In this document: positions 1 through 8,310 of the stretch, one piece after another
How the letters are laid out: each line of letters opens with the position of its first letter
Position numbering within the stretch: position 1 is the stretch's first letter
NCBI RefSeq assembly: GCF_020026305.1
Contig: NZ_CP075691.1
Coordinates: forward strand, 310,001-374,000
Direction: 5' to 3'
Source: Streptomyces sp. 135
GTDB taxonomy: Bacteria > Actinomycetota > Actinomycetes > Streptomycetales > Streptomycetaceae
DNA length: 64,000 nucleotides
Position numbers and translations under genes: made by a program
The notes under the pieces: model-generated
Seen by the model: only the letters and a program-made list of their open reading frames with translations
Database searches by the model: none
What the model was told of the DNA's origin: nothing

Positions 1-752
1 TCCCCGCCCATCGACGAGGTGCACGTCTATGTGGAGGAGCGCAGCGCCGGGATCGTCGTGACCATCGAGGACAGCGGTCTGAAGATGGCCGACGCGGCGA
101 TGCGCCGGGCGGAGGAGGCCGTCTCCGGGAAGGTGACGGACCTGGCCTCGCTCCAGGGCACCCGCCTCGGTCTCGCCGTGGTCGGCCGCCTCGCCGCCAA
201 GTACGGCATGAGCGTCAACTTCCGCCCGTCCTCACGCGGCGGTACGGGTGTGGTGGTCCTGCTGCCCCCGCAGCTCCTCGCCCAGCAGCGCGACCCCGCT
301 CCGCAGCAGCCCGCGGGCCGGGTCCCCGGCCCGACGCCCGCGCCGCTCCCCGCCGAGCCCGCCCCGGCGGCCGAGGAGATCCCGTGTACCCGCAGGCCCC
401 GCCGCCCCGAGTTGCCGCAGGCCGACGCGGCAGCGCCTCCCGTGCGGCCCGCCGCCGCCCAGCCGCCCGCAGCCGCCGCAGGCTTGCCGCCACGCCGAAC
501 AGGCTACCCGTACGCGCCCCGGCCGCACCATGGCCGAGGCGGACCTCGAACGCAGCGCAGGGCGGCTTCCGACGCGGCCGCGGCGCCGGAGAGCGGCGAG
601 GCCGGGCAGCAGCCCCGTGACGCGGCTCCCGCTTCGGCGCCTTCCACCGCGCGCGGCGTGCCGGTGGCGGAGCGCCGGGCTTCCCGACGGCGCCCGAACC
701 CCCGGCCGAGCCCGGCTCCCCCACCGGGCCCGGTCCTTCGCCCGCCGAGTAG
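1..752 (+). pseudogene. cvnA: Conservon sensor kinase CvnA, C-terminal part, frameshifted tail
   Basis: This is the 3' end of a nitrate-sensor-like membrane histidine kinase of the conservon type; the gene begins outside the window. The reading frame opening the window encodes the end of a HATPase domain (motifs VTIEDSGLKM, GTRLGLAVVGRLAAKYG and a GGTGVVVLLP end). The Pro/Ala-rich tail then jumps frame repeatedly: VYPQAPPP (frame 3, from 384), PELPQADAAAP (frame 1), TPNRLPVR (frame 3, near 500), PGRTMAEADLE (frame 2, near 520), then RFGAFHRARR ending in TAG at 750-752 (frame 3). These pieces are the usual tail motifs of this kinase family, so one original frame has been broken by several one-base changes. 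Without repair, translation runs on in frame 1 to 813. Followed by cvnB-E. Confidence 0.75.
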
Positions 753-870
753 AGCCAAGCCCCCGCACGGCGCCCGGGTCCGGCGCCGCCTCTTCCCCCG
801 CTCAAGATCGTAAGATTGGAGGCACGGGCCGGTGCCCGGGCATGCCCGCCACACCGCGCCCCCACCTACC

Positions 871-1290
871 ATGCAGACCACCGACAACAGCCTGACCTGG
901 CTCCTGCAGAACCTCCTCAAGCGCACTCCCGGCACGCGGCACGCCCTGGTGCTCTCCCGGGACGGCCTGAAGCTGTGCTGGAGCGATCACCTGACGCTCG
1001 ACCAGGCCGACCAGCTCTCGGCCATCTGCTCCGGCATCCAGGCCCTGGCCCAGGGCGCGTCCGCGGAGTTCGGCGACGGAACCGGTGGCGTCCGGCACTC
1101 CATGACCGAGTTCCACGGGGGGCTGCTCTTCATCGTCGAGGCGGGTCTCGGCGCGCACCTGGCGGTCGTGGCGGACGAGAACGCCGACCCGGGAGTGGTG
1201 GGCCACCAGATGACCGAGCTCGTCGAGCAGATCGGGGAGCACCTGCGCGCCGAGCCGCGCGCCCAGGACACGGACAGCGGGGCCTCGTGA
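871..1290 (+). CDS. cvnB: Roadblock/LC7 protein CvnB
   Basis: Small cytosolic protein (139 aa) of the roadblock/LC7 fold, the usual second member of the conservon complex that links the kinase to the GTPase CvnD. The sequence starts MQTTDNSLTWLLQNLL and carries the conserved core HALVLSRDGL, then the amphipathic QADQLSAICSGIQALAQGA and a GLLFIVEAG strand, as in other CvnB proteins. The ATG at 871 fits the family length better than the in-frame ATG at 832. The stop overlaps the GTG start of cvnC, so translation is probably coupled. Conservon proteins are thought to form a membrane-associated signalling complex affecting development and antibiotic production; that role is from the family, not from this sequence. 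Confidence 0.88.
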   Translation: MQTTDNSLTWLLQNLLKRTPGTRHALVLSRDGLKLCWSDHLTLDQADQLSAICSGIQALAQGASAEFGDGTGGVRHSMTEFHGGLLFIVEAGLGAHLAVVADENADPGVVGHQMTELVEQIGEHLRAEPRAQDTDSGAS

Positions 1291-1649
1291 CGCCGCGCAG
1301 GCCCGTGGACACCGGTGATCCGGACCGGCTCTACACGGTCACCGGTGGCCGCAGTCGTGCCGACGACGACTCCTTCGACCTGGTCACGCTGGTGGTGAGC
1401 GAGTGCGAGCCCACCGCCGGGATGCAGTCGGAGCATGTACGGATCCTCGAACTGTGCCGGCACCCGTCGGCCGTGGTCGAGATCGCCGCGGAGCTCAAGC
1501 TGCCGATCACCGTGGTGCGGATTCTCCTCGGTGACCTGCTCGCGATGGGCCGGATCACCGCTCGTCACCCCCGCGCGGCCGACTCGGTCGCCTCGATGCC
1601 CGATTCCGCCCTTCTCAAGGAGGTGCTCCATGGACTCCGCAATCTCTGA
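1287..1649 (+). CDS. cvnC: DUF742 protein CvnC
   Basis: DUF742 protein of 120 aa, third gene of the conservon. The family core is visible: VDTGDPDRLYTVTGGR near the N terminus, then FDLVTLV, the EHVRILELCRHPSAVVEIAA segment and a winged-helix-like LPITVVRILLGDLLAMG. It starts with GTG inside the last codons of cvnB (GTGA overlap), and its 3' end overlaps the first 20 bases of cvnD in another frame, so the three small genes are tightly coupled. The biochemical role of DUF742 proteins is poorly known; position and partner genes suggest it takes part in the CvnA-B-D complex. Confidence 0.88.
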   Translation: MTPRRPVDTGDPDRLYTVTGGRSRADDDSFDLVTLVVSECEPTAGMQSEHVRILELCRHPSAVVEIAAELKLPITVVRILLGDLLAMGRITARHPRAADSVASMPDSALLKEVLHGLRNL

Positions 1650-2244
1650 GCTGCCCTCCCGTACCCCTCTCTCCGACACGGCCGAGACCGGCTTGAAGAT
1701 CGTCGTCGTAGGCGGGTTCGGGGTGGGCAAGACCACGCTGGTCCGCTCCGTCAGCGAGATCCGTCCGCTGAACACCGAGGAAGTGATGACGCAGGCCGGC
1801 GTCGGCGTCGACGAGACGTCCGAGGTGGCGGGCAAGACCACGACGACGGTGGCCTTCGACTTCGGCCGGATCAGCCTCAACGAGCGGGTGGTCCTCTACC
1901 TGTTCGGCGCTCCGGGCCAGGAACGGTTCTGGTTCCTGTGGGACCGGCTCTTCTCGGGCACGCTCGGCGCGGTCGTCCTGGTCGACACGCGGCGGATGGA
2001 CGATTCCTGGTACGCGATCGACCGTCTCGAACACCACAAGACGCCGTTCCTGGTGGCGGTCAACCGGTTCGACGACGATCCCTTCACGCACTCGCTGGAG
2101 GAGATCCGCCAGGCTCTCGCGCTGCCGGACCATGTGCCGCTGATCGACTGTGACGCGCGGGTGAGGTCGTCGGGCAAGGACGTCCTGATCACCCTCGTGG
2201 ACCACCTCTACGAACTGGCCATGGCCCAGGAGATGACACCGTGA
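1630..2244 (+). CDS. cvnD: Small GTPase CvnD
   Basis: Ras-like small GTP-binding protein of 204 aa (ATP/GTP-binding family of conservons). The P-loop GGFGVGKTTL lies near residue 29, the switch/DxxG-equivalent region reads LFGAPGQERF (here APGQ), and the NKxD-equivalent element reads AVNRFDDD. It starts with ATG at 1630 within cvnC and ends overlapping the GTG start of the P450 gene (2241), so the whole operon is translationally coupled. In conservons CvnD is the nucleotide-binding switch and associates with CvnB and CvnC; that is family knowledge. Confidence 0.9.
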   Translation: MDSAISELPSRTPLSDTAETGLKIVVVGGFGVGKTTLVRSVSEIRPLNTEEVMTQAGVGVDETSEVAGKTTTTVAFDFGRISLNERVVLYLFGAPGQERFWFLWDRLFSGTLGAVVLVDTRRMDDSWYAIDRLEHHKTPFLVAVNRFDDDPFTHSLEEIRQALALPDHVPLIDCDARVRSSGKDVLITLVDHLYELAMAQEMTP

Positions 2245-3509
2245 CCGAGCCGACCGGATCCTCTTTCGAGCAGAGCGCCCCGCCGCCGGGGTGCCCCGCT
2301 CACGCGGGCGCCGTACGCCTGGGCGGACTGGAGTACCAGCAGACGCCCGCGCAGTTGTACCGCACCCTGCGCCGTGAGCACGGCGCGGTGGCGCCGGTGC
2401 TGCTGGACGGGGACGTGCCCGCGTGGCTGGTGCTCGGCTACTCCGAGGTCAGCTATGTGACCAGCCATGACGAGCTGTTCGCCCGTGACTCGCGGCGCTG
2501 GAGCCAGTGGGAGAACATCCCCGCCGACTGGCCGCTGATGCCGTTCGTCGGCTATCAGCCGTCGGTGCTTTTCACCGAGGGCGAGGAGCACCGGCGGCGG
2601 GCCGGGGTGATCACGGAGGCGCTGGAGGGGGTCGATCAGTTCGAGCTGGCCCGGGACAGCGGGCGGATCGCCGACCGGCTGATCGGGGAGTTCGCCGGCA
2701 GTGGCCAGGCGGAGCTGATGAGCGCGTACGCGCATGCCCTGCCGATGCGGGCCGCGGTGCAGATGTGCGGCATGCCGGAGACGGGCACCGATACGCAGCA
2801 ACTCGTGGATGACCTGCGGATCTCGCTCGACGCGGCGGAGGGCGACGACCCCGTGGCGGCGTACATGCGGGTGGGTGAGCGCATCCAGCGGCTGGTCAAG
2901 GAGAAGCGGGAGAGGCCCGGCGCGGACGTCACCTCGCGGATGCTGCTGCATCCGGCGGGCCTCACCGACGAGGAGATCGTCCAGGACCTGATCTCCGTCA
3001 TCGCGGCGGCCCAGCAGCCGACGGCCAACTGGATCTGCAACACGCTGCGGCTGATGCTGACCGACGACCGGTTCGCCCTGAACGTGTCCGGCGGGCGGCT
3101 GAGTGTCGGCGAGGCCCTGAACGAAGTGCTGTGGCTCGACACGCCGACCCAGAACTTCATCGGCCGCTGGGCGGTGCGCGACACGCAGCTCGGTGGGCGG
3201 CAGATCCGGGCGGGCGACTGCCTGGTGCTCGGTCTCGCCGCCGCCAACACGGACCCGCAGATCTGGCCCGAGTCACACGTCGGCCCGGAGAACTCCGCGC
3301 ACCTCTCCTTCAGCCACGGCGAGCACCGCTGTCCCTATCCGGCGCCGCTGCTTGCCGATGTCATCGCCCGGACCGCGGTCGAGACGCTGCTGGAGCGGCT
3401 GCCCGATCTGGTGCTCGCGGTGGAGCCGGAGGAGCTGCGGTGGCGCCCGTCCATCTGGATGCGCGGTCTGACGTCGCTGCCGGTGCGGTTCACGCCTGTG
3501 ACGCACTGA
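2241..3509 (+). CDS. cvnE: Conservon cytochrome P450 (CYP157-like, no ExxR)
   Basis: Cytochrome P450 of 422 aa closing the conservon. The heme-binding loop is FSHGEHRCPYPAP near residue 357. Two landmarks are atypical. The I-helix reads IAAAQQPTANW with no acid-alcohol pair, and the K-helix has NEVLW where nearly all P450s have ExxR. Loss of ExxR is a known hallmark of the CYP157 family that sits in conservons, so the gene is likely a normal member rather than damaged. It starts with GTG overlapping the end of cvnD. A strong hairpin follows at once. Its substrate is unknown, and the odd K- and I-helices leave open whether it is a working monooxygenase. Confidence 0.88.
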   Translation: MTEPTGSSFEQSAPPPGCPAHAGAVRLGGLEYQQTPAQLYRTLRREHGAVAPVLLDGDVPAWLVLGYSEVSYVTSHDELFARDSRRWSQWENIPADWPLMPFVGYQPSVLFTEGEEHRRRAGVITEALEGVDQFELARDSGRIADRLIGEFAGSGQAELMSAYAHALPMRAAVQMCGMPETGTDTQQLVDDLRISLDAAEGDDPVAAYMRVGERIQRLVKEKRERPGADVTSRMLLHPAGLTDEEIVQDLISVIAAAQQPTANWICNTLRLMLTDDRFALNVSGGRLSVGEALNEVLWLDTPTQNFIGRWAVRDTQLGGRQIRAGDCLVLGLAAANTDPQIWPESHVGPENSAHLSFSHGEHRCPYPAPLLADVIARTAVETLLERLPDLVLAVEPEELRWRPSIWMRGLTSLPVRFTPVTH

Positions 3510-3511
3510 GT

Positions 3512-3555
3512 CCGGGTGGGGCGCCGCCTGTGGAGGTGGTCGGCGCCCCGCCCGG
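3512..3555. terminator. Bidirectional hairpin terminator
   Basis: A 15-bp stem (3512-3526 with 3541-3555, one G-T pair) with a 14-base loop lies between the converging cvnE and the P450 gene at 3558-4784, right after both stop codons. Confidence 0.8.
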
Positions 3556-3557
3556 GG

Positions 3558-4784
3558 TCAGGTGGCTGCGGGGGTGAACCGCACCGGCAGGGACTGCGGG
3601 CCCCGCGTGAACACCCCCTGCTCCTCCGGGTCGAAGCCGTCGGCAAGCCGAACATCCGGCATCGCGTCGAGGAGTTGGCCTACGCCGACCTCGACCTCGG
3701 CCTTGGCCAGCAGGGCGCCCACGCAGAAGTGCCGGCCGAGCGCGAAGGCGAGATGGTCGGCGGCGGCGGAGAATGCCGTCGTGGTGGTGAGGTCGTCCCG
3801 GAAGATGTTGAAGCGGTCCGGGTCCGCGTAGCGCCGCTCGTCACGGTTGGCCGAGCCGATCAGGCACGTGACGGTGGCCCCGGCGGGGACGGTGCCACCG
3901 GACAGCTCCACGTCGGCCGCCGACTGCCGCATGATCATGTGGACGGGCGGCGTGTACCGCAGGGTCTCGGCGAACGCGCGGGCGATCAGCGTGCGGTCCC
4001 GCCGGACGGCTTCGAGCTGTTCGGGGTGGCGCAGGAGGTTGGCGAAGATGCTGGCGATCGCCTTGTCGGTGGTCTCGCCGCCGGCGGCGAGCAGCAGACT
4101 GCAGAAGGCCTTGATGTCCTCGTCGCTCATGCGGACGCCGTCGACCTCGGCGGCGCACAGTGTGGACAGCAGGTCGTCCCCGAGGCGGTCACGGCGCTCC
4201 CGGATGATCGGGATCATGTACTCCGCGAACTCCGCCCGGGTCCGTTCGCCGGCCGCCGCGACCTCGGGATCGCCCGCCAGGTTGCCGAGGAAGGCGATGA
4301 CGGTGGTGTACCAGCGGTGGAACCGCGCATGGTCGGCCTTGTCGAGGCCGAGCATGTCCGCGATGACGTTGACGGGGAAGCGGGTGGCGTACCCCTCGAC
4401 GAGGTCCACGGTGCCGGTGTGCCGGAAGGTGTCGATGAGTTCGCGGGAGTTGCGCTCGATGACGGGCAGGAACTTCTCCTGCAGATCGCTGCCGCGGAAG
4501 GCGGGCGCGACGAGGGCACGGCGCACGGCGTGTTCCCGGCCGCTGAGCTGGAGGATCGTCTTGCCGTGGACGGGCTCGATCTGCCAGTCGTAGTTGTCGG
4601 TGGTGAATTGCGAGCCCTTGTCCTTGAACACGCGCTCGACGTCCTCGTACCGCGAGATGATCCAGCTCTGGGTCGCCTCGTGCCAGAGGAGCGGCGCGCT
4701 CTCCCGCATCTCGCGGTAGGCGGGGTACGGGTCCCGGGCGAACTCGGGCGAGAGGATGTCGGGGACCTGCTGCGCGGCGGACAT
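3558..4784 (-). CDS. Cytochrome P450
   Basis: Class I bacterial P450 of 408 aa. All landmarks are present: I-helix LLLAAGGETTDKAI, K-helix ETLR, and heme loop FALGRHFCVGALLAKAE with the axial Cys near residue 357. The N terminus (DILSPEFARDPYPAYREMRE) has the usual short soluble form. It needs ferredoxin partners, none of which is encoded nearby. It is divergent from the TetR gene, and the 190-base gap between them holds a doubled palindrome, so the TetR protein may control it. The GGETTDKA I-helix resembles hydroxylases seen next to terpene or other biosynthetic genes, but nothing here fixes the substrate. Confidence 0.88.
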   Translation of the reverse strand: MSAAQQVPDILSPEFARDPYPAYREMRESAPLLWHEATQSWIISRYEDVERVFKDKGSQFTTDNYDWQIEPVHGKTILQLSGREHAVRRALVAPAFRGSDLQEKFLPVIERNSRELIDTFRHTGTVDLVEGYATRFPVNVIADMLGLDKADHARFHRWYTTVIAFLGNLAGDPEVAAAGERTRAEFAEYMIPIIRERRDRLGDDLLSTLCAAEVDGVRMSDEDIKAFCSLLLAAGGETTDKAIASIFANLLRHPEQLEAVRRDRTLIARAFAETLRYTPPVHMIMRQSAADVELSGGTVPAGATVTCLIGSANRDERRYADPDRFNIFRDDLTTTTAFSAAADHLAFALGRHFCVGALLAKAEVEVGVGQLLDAMPDVRLADGFDPEEQGVFTRGPQSLPVRFTPAAT

Positions 4785-4926
4785 AGAGCTCCTTGGTCGA
4801 TACAGGCAACGCGCACCAGGCTATTGATCACCGCGAGGGCCAACCAGCCTTGTCCTGGCCGACTGTTGAGCACTGCACTAACGTTGGCCGAAAATCGCCC
4901 CTTTCCTGGGCTACCGGTTTGCCGTC

Positions 4927-4961
4927 CCTAGGAGCCCTAGGTTATTCCTAGGAGCCCTAGG
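4927..4961. promoter_or_regulatory. Doubled CCTAGG palindrome, probable TetR operator
   Basis: CCTAGGAGCCCTAGG occurs twice (4927-4941 and 4947-4961), with starts exactly 20 bp apart (about two helical turns). Each copy is an inverted repeat of CCTAGG around AGC. It ends 14 bases before the TetR start codon and lies between divergent genes, the classical position for an autorepressor site. Confidence 0.7.
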
Positions 4962-4975
4962 AAAGTGGTGGGCAC

Positions 4976-5569
4976 ATGGTGCGGGCCGGGTTGACGGCGG
5001 AGCGGGTGACGATCGCGGGCGCCGAACTGGCGGACGAGGTCGGCCTCGAGCGACTGAGCATGTCCCAGGTGGCGCGAAGGCTGGGCGTGAAGGACGCGAG
5101 TCTCTACACGCACGTCCGCGGCCTGGAGGATCTGCGCGGGCGGATCGCGCTGCTGGCCGCGGACGAGAAAACCCTGCGCATCGCGGAGGCGACCGCCGGG
5201 CGCGCGGGCAAGGACGCGCTGGTCGCGTACGCGAACGCCTGGCGGGAGTACGCCCATCGGCACCCGGGGCGCTACGCGGCGACGCAGGCCGCGATCCGGA
5301 TCGACCCCGAACTGGCCGCGGCGGCACCCGGCCCGCGACGTGCGGTGGAGCTGACCTACGGCATGTTGCGCGGCTACGGACTGTCCGAGCCGGACCTGAC
5401 CGACGCGGTCCGGTTGCTGCGCAGCACGTTCCACGGGTTCGTCGCCCTGGAAGCCGCCGGCGGGTTCGCCCACCAGCGCGCGCCGCAGCGCTCGTGGGAC
5501 CGCGCCCTCGACGCGCTGCACACCCTCCTGGAGCACTGGCCCACGTCCCGAGACGGAGACTCCTCATGA
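4976..5569 (+). CDS. TetR-family transcriptional regulator
   Basis: TetR-type repressor of 197 aa. The N-terminal helix-turn-helix reads LSMSQVARRLGVKDASLYTHV (residues about 29-49), followed by an all-helical ligand domain with LLRSTFHGFVALEAAGGF, typical of the WHG/TetR_C_33 type. It overlaps the next gene by ATGA and so forms a two-gene operon with the alpha/beta hydrolase at 5566. Upstream lies the doubled CCTAGG palindrome, so it probably represses its own operon and perhaps the divergent P450. The inducer is unknown. Confidence 0.9.
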   Translation: MVRAGLTAERVTIAGAELADEVGLERLSMSQVARRLGVKDASLYTHVRGLEDLRGRIALLAADEKTLRIAEATAGRAGKDALVAYANAWREYAHRHPGRYAATQAAIRIDPELAAAAPGPRRAVELTYGMLRGYGLSEPDLTDAVRLLRSTFHGFVALEAAGGFAHQRAPQRSWDRALDALHTLLEHWPTSRDGDSS

Positions 5570-6414
5570 CCGCCCCTGTCGCCGACAGCCTGCGCGTGAA
5601 CGGCGCGACCCTGCACTACGAAGTACGGGGCAGCGGCCCGCTGCTGCTGCTGATCCCCGGAGGAACGGGCGGCGCGGCCGCCTTCGACGGCGTCGTGGAC
5701 CACCTGGCCGCCACGCACACGGTGGTGACGTACGACCCGCGCGGCATGGCCCGCAGCACGTTGGACGACCCGGCGGCCGAGCAACATGTGGCCCAGCACG
5801 CCGACGACGCCCTGCGCCTCCTGGACCTGCTGTCACCCGATGCCCCCGCGAGGGTGTTCGGCACCAGCTCCGGCGCGATCGTGGCCCTGCATCTGCTCTC
5901 TACCCGGCCCGAGCGCGTCGAACGCGTCGTGGCGCACGAGCCGCCGGTGGTGGAGGTCCTGCCGGACGTCGCCGCGCATCGGGCGTGGCTCGCGCGTGTG
6001 CGGGAGACGTTCCGTACGCAGGGGCTCGTGCCGGCGATGAGCGTGTTCGCCGCGGGGCTGAAGGAGGACGGCGAGGCCACCGCGGCGGAAGCCGAGCTCC
6101 GGCTTCCGCCGCGGGCGGCGGCGCGCGCCGAGCAGACGATGGCCGGCCTGCCGTACTTCGTCGGGCGCATCGTGCCGAGCTTCATGGCGTACGCCCCGGA
6201 CGTCCACCGGCTGAGCTCCCTCACGGACCGGCTCGCGCTCGCCCGTGGCCGGGACTCGGCGGGTGAACTGCCGTGCCGCGCGGCCGCCTTCCTCGCCGGA
6301 CGTCTCGGCGTCCCGCTCCAGCACTTCCCGGGCGGGCACGTCGGACTGACCACGCACCCCGTCGAGTACGGCGAGGTCCTCGAAGCGAGCTTCCGTACGC
6401 CGATCCGGGCTTGA
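5566..6414 (+). CDS. Alpha/beta hydrolase
   Basis: Single-domain alpha/beta hydrolase, 282 aa. The oxyanion region is LLLIPGGTGG, the strand motif is VVTYDPRGMARS, and the nucleophile elbow is VFGTSSGAIVALHLL (Ser near residue 102). The C-terminal histidine is in HFPGGHVGLTTHP. It starts inside the stop of the TetR gene (ATGA), so the regulator and enzyme are co-expressed, as is common for TetR-controlled detoxification hydrolases. There is no signal peptide, so it is cytosolic. Substrate unknown. Confidence 0.85.
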   Translation: MTAPVADSLRVNGATLHYEVRGSGPLLLLIPGGTGGAAAFDGVVDHLAATHTVVTYDPRGMARSTLDDPAAEQHVAQHADDALRLLDLLSPDAPARVFGTSSGAIVALHLLSTRPERVERVVAHEPPVVEVLPDVAAHRAWLARVRETFRTQGLVPAMSVFAAGLKEDGEATAAEAELRLPPRAAARAEQTMAGLPYFVGRIVPSFMAYAPDVHRLSSLTDRLALARGRDSAGELPCRAAAFLAGRLGVPLQHFPGGHVGLTTHPVEYGEVLEASFRTPIRA

Positions 6415-6422
6415 GGGGGCGC

Positions 6423-7199
6423 TCAGCTGCGCGCGGCGAGTCGGCGCAGGTGGCGGTTGAGGCTGTGCTGGACCGCAGCGGCGTGCTCGAAGAGGTAGAA
6501 GTGGCCGCCGGGGAACTGGGCCGTGCCGAGGAAGTCCGCGGAGTGGTCCTCCCAGGTGGCCATGCCGGGGGGCGGCGCGATCGGGTCGGCGGCGCCGCAG
6601 TACGCGGCGACCGGGCAGGGCGCCGGTTCGCCGTCCTCGCGCAGACTCCCGGCGGTCAGGAAGTCGCCGCGCAGCGCGGGCATGATCGAGGCCAGGGTGG
6701 CCGGGTCGAGTGACGTGCCCTCCGACATCAGGCCGAGCTGCGCCACGCGGGCGAGGAGTTCGTCGTCCGACATGCCGGAGACCTGGGCCAGTTCGGCGGC
6801 CGGTGCCAGCCCGGGGGCCCAGGCGGAGACGGCGAGGAGCGCGGGCGCCGGCAGGCCGTTCCACGCGGCGGCCACGGACAGCCGGTAGGCGAGCAGCCCT
6901 CCGAAGCTGTGGCCGAAGAGCACGTAGGGCCGCCCGTCGAGTTCGGCCTCGAACGCCTCCAGGAGCGCGTCCAGCAGCGGTTCCACGTCGGTGAACGGCT
7001 CCTCGCCCAGCCGCTCCTGACGCCCGGGCAGCTGGAGCGTGCGCACCTCCATGGTGGAGGGCAGGGTGGCGGCCCAGGCCTGGTAGGCGGGGGCCGTGCC
7101 GCCGGCGTGCGGCAACAGGAACACCTGGTGGTCGGCGTTCGGGTCCGCCCCGGCGGTGGTGAACCAGCGGGCCCGTCGGGTGCTGCCGGTGGTCGTCAT
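6423..7199 (-). CDS. Type II thioesterase (first)
   Basis: Stand-alone thioesterase of the NRPS/PKS editing type, 258 aa. It has the LLPHAGG entrance motif (FLLPHAGGTAPAY), the nucleophile motif FGHSFGG (Ser near residue 99), an Asp in YCGAADPIA and the catalytic His in FPGGHFYLF. These enzymes clear stalled acyl or aminoacyl groups from carrier proteins. Its start overlaps the stop of the LLM gene upstream (ATGA), giving an LLM-thioesterase operon read leftward. A more upstream start is open in the frame, but the ATG at 7199 fits the family start. It most likely serves the KS-AT-KR-ACP protein at 13-17.7 kb. Confidence 0.9.
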   Translation of the reverse strand: MTTTGSTRRARWFTTAGADPNADHQVFLLPHAGGTAPAYQAWAATLPSTMEVRTLQLPGRQERLGEEPFTDVEPLLDALLEAFEAELDGRPYVLFGHSFGGLLAYRLSVAAAWNGLPAPALLAVSAWAPGLAPAAELAQVSGMSDDELLARVAQLGLMSEGTSLDPATLASIMPALRGDFLTAGSLREDGEPAPCPVAAYCGAADPIAPPPGMATWEDHSADFLGTAQFPGGHFYLFEHAAAVQHSLNRHLRRLAARS

Positions 7200-8209
7200 G
7201 CGCTCTCCTGATCCGTCTGGCGGGCCTTGGACACGAGTACGTCCGCGATCTCCCGCAGGTGTGTCTCCGGTCGCAGTGATCCGATGCGGAGCACGATGTG
7301 GCGGGCGCCCGCGCGCACATAGTCGGCGAGGCGTTGCGCGCAGTACTCGCTCGGCCCCCAGGCGCAGGCCTGGGTCGCCGACATCTCCCCCAGGCCGCGG
7401 CCGTAGCAGTGCTCCAGGTAGTCGTCCAGCTCGACCCTGGCCCGTCGCTCGTCCGGGCCGACCGTGACCGTCAGGCACAGGGCCGGGGTCACCGCCCCGG
7501 CCTGGCGTCCGGCACGCCGGCACAGGTCCTCAAGGCGGCGCCGGGCACGGCCGTAGGCCTCGGCCGAGGCGAGGAACGGCAGCCAGCCGTCGTAGAGGCG
7601 GGCCGTCCGTTCGAGCACCGGGGCGGTGGCGTCGGCGGCGAGCCACAACGGCGGTCCGTCGGGCGCCGCGGGGCGGACCAGCCGGTCCAGGCCCGCCGCC
7701 TGCCAGTGCCGGCCCGCGAAGCGGTTCGGCGCGCCGGGCCGGGTACTGCTCCAGGCCGTCCGCCACAGTGCCGTGGTCTCGTCCAACTGGTGGGCCCGGT
7801 CGGCGGGGTCGGCCCGGTCGGCCGCCGGGGCGCCCACGGCGGCCAGTTCCTCGTCGCTCTCCGGCCCCGGGAAACCGGATCCCACTCCGAGGACGAGCCG
7901 GCCGGAGCTCACGTGGTCCAGGCTGCTGACCATGCTCGCGGCGACGAGCGGGTGGCGCAGCGCCGGGGTGAGGGTGGCGGTGCCGAGGAGCAGCCGCCGG
8001 GTCACCGTGCCCACGGCGGACAGCACCACGAGGGGGTCGAGCCGGGGGCGCGCGGTGAGCGAGTCGCCCGTCCACAAGGAGTCGAAGCCGAGCCGCTCGG
8101 CCCGTCGCGCGAAGTCCAGCAGGGCCGAGACGCTGTACTCGCCGAGGATCGCCTGCTCCCGGGTCGGTAACAGGACGCCCACGCGGAGCGGCTGACGGGC
8201 AGCCCCCAT
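7196..8209 (-). CDS. Stand-alone luciferase-like flavin monooxygenase
   Basis: LLM-class flavin-dependent oxidoreductase of 337 aa (TIM-barrel luciferase fold). Family features are RVGVLLPTREQ at the N terminus, the RAERLGFDSLWTGDS strand-loop, LDPLVVLSAVGTVT, and DHVSSGRLVLGVGSGFPG. It could use FMNH2 or F420; the sequence alone does not decide. It is the first gene of an operon with the type II thioesterase. Three heptamers at 11-bp spacing lie about 100 bases upstream, matching the repeats before two other operons of the locus, so SARP control is likely. Probable tailoring or on-carrier oxidase of the polyketide pathway. Confidence 0.85.
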   Translation of the reverse strand: MGAARQPLRVGVLLPTREQAILGEYSVSALLDFARRAERLGFDSLWTGDSLTARPRLDPLVVLSAVGTVTRRLLLGTATLTPALRHPLVAASMVSSLDHVSSGRLVLGVGSGFPGPESDEELAAVGAPAADRADPADRAHQLDETTALWRTAWSSTRPGAPNRFAGRHWQAAGLDRLVRPAAPDGPPLWLAADATAPVLERTARLYDGWLPFLASAEAYGRARRRLEDLCRRAGRQAGAVTPALCLTVTVGPDERRARVELDDYLEHCYGRGLGEMSATQACAWGPSEYCAQRLADYVRAGARHIVLRIGSLRPETHLREIADVLVSKARQTDQESA

Positions 8210-8221
8210 CGCACACCTTCT

Positions 8222-8285
8222 CTCTCGGGTTTCTCAGGTTCTCGGGCTTCTCGGGTTCTCGGGCTTCTCGGGTTCTCGGGTTTCC
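8222..8285 (-). repeat. Short tandem repeat in the LLM leader
   Basis: Seven or so imperfect copies of TTCTCGGG, alternating 8 and 9 bases (a 17-base higher unit), lie just upstream of the LLM start at 8209. On the transcribed strand this is a run of CCCGAGAA units in the 5' leader. Confidence 0.75.
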
Positions 8286-8310
8286 AGGGGTTCTGCGATG
8301 CAAGCACTCG

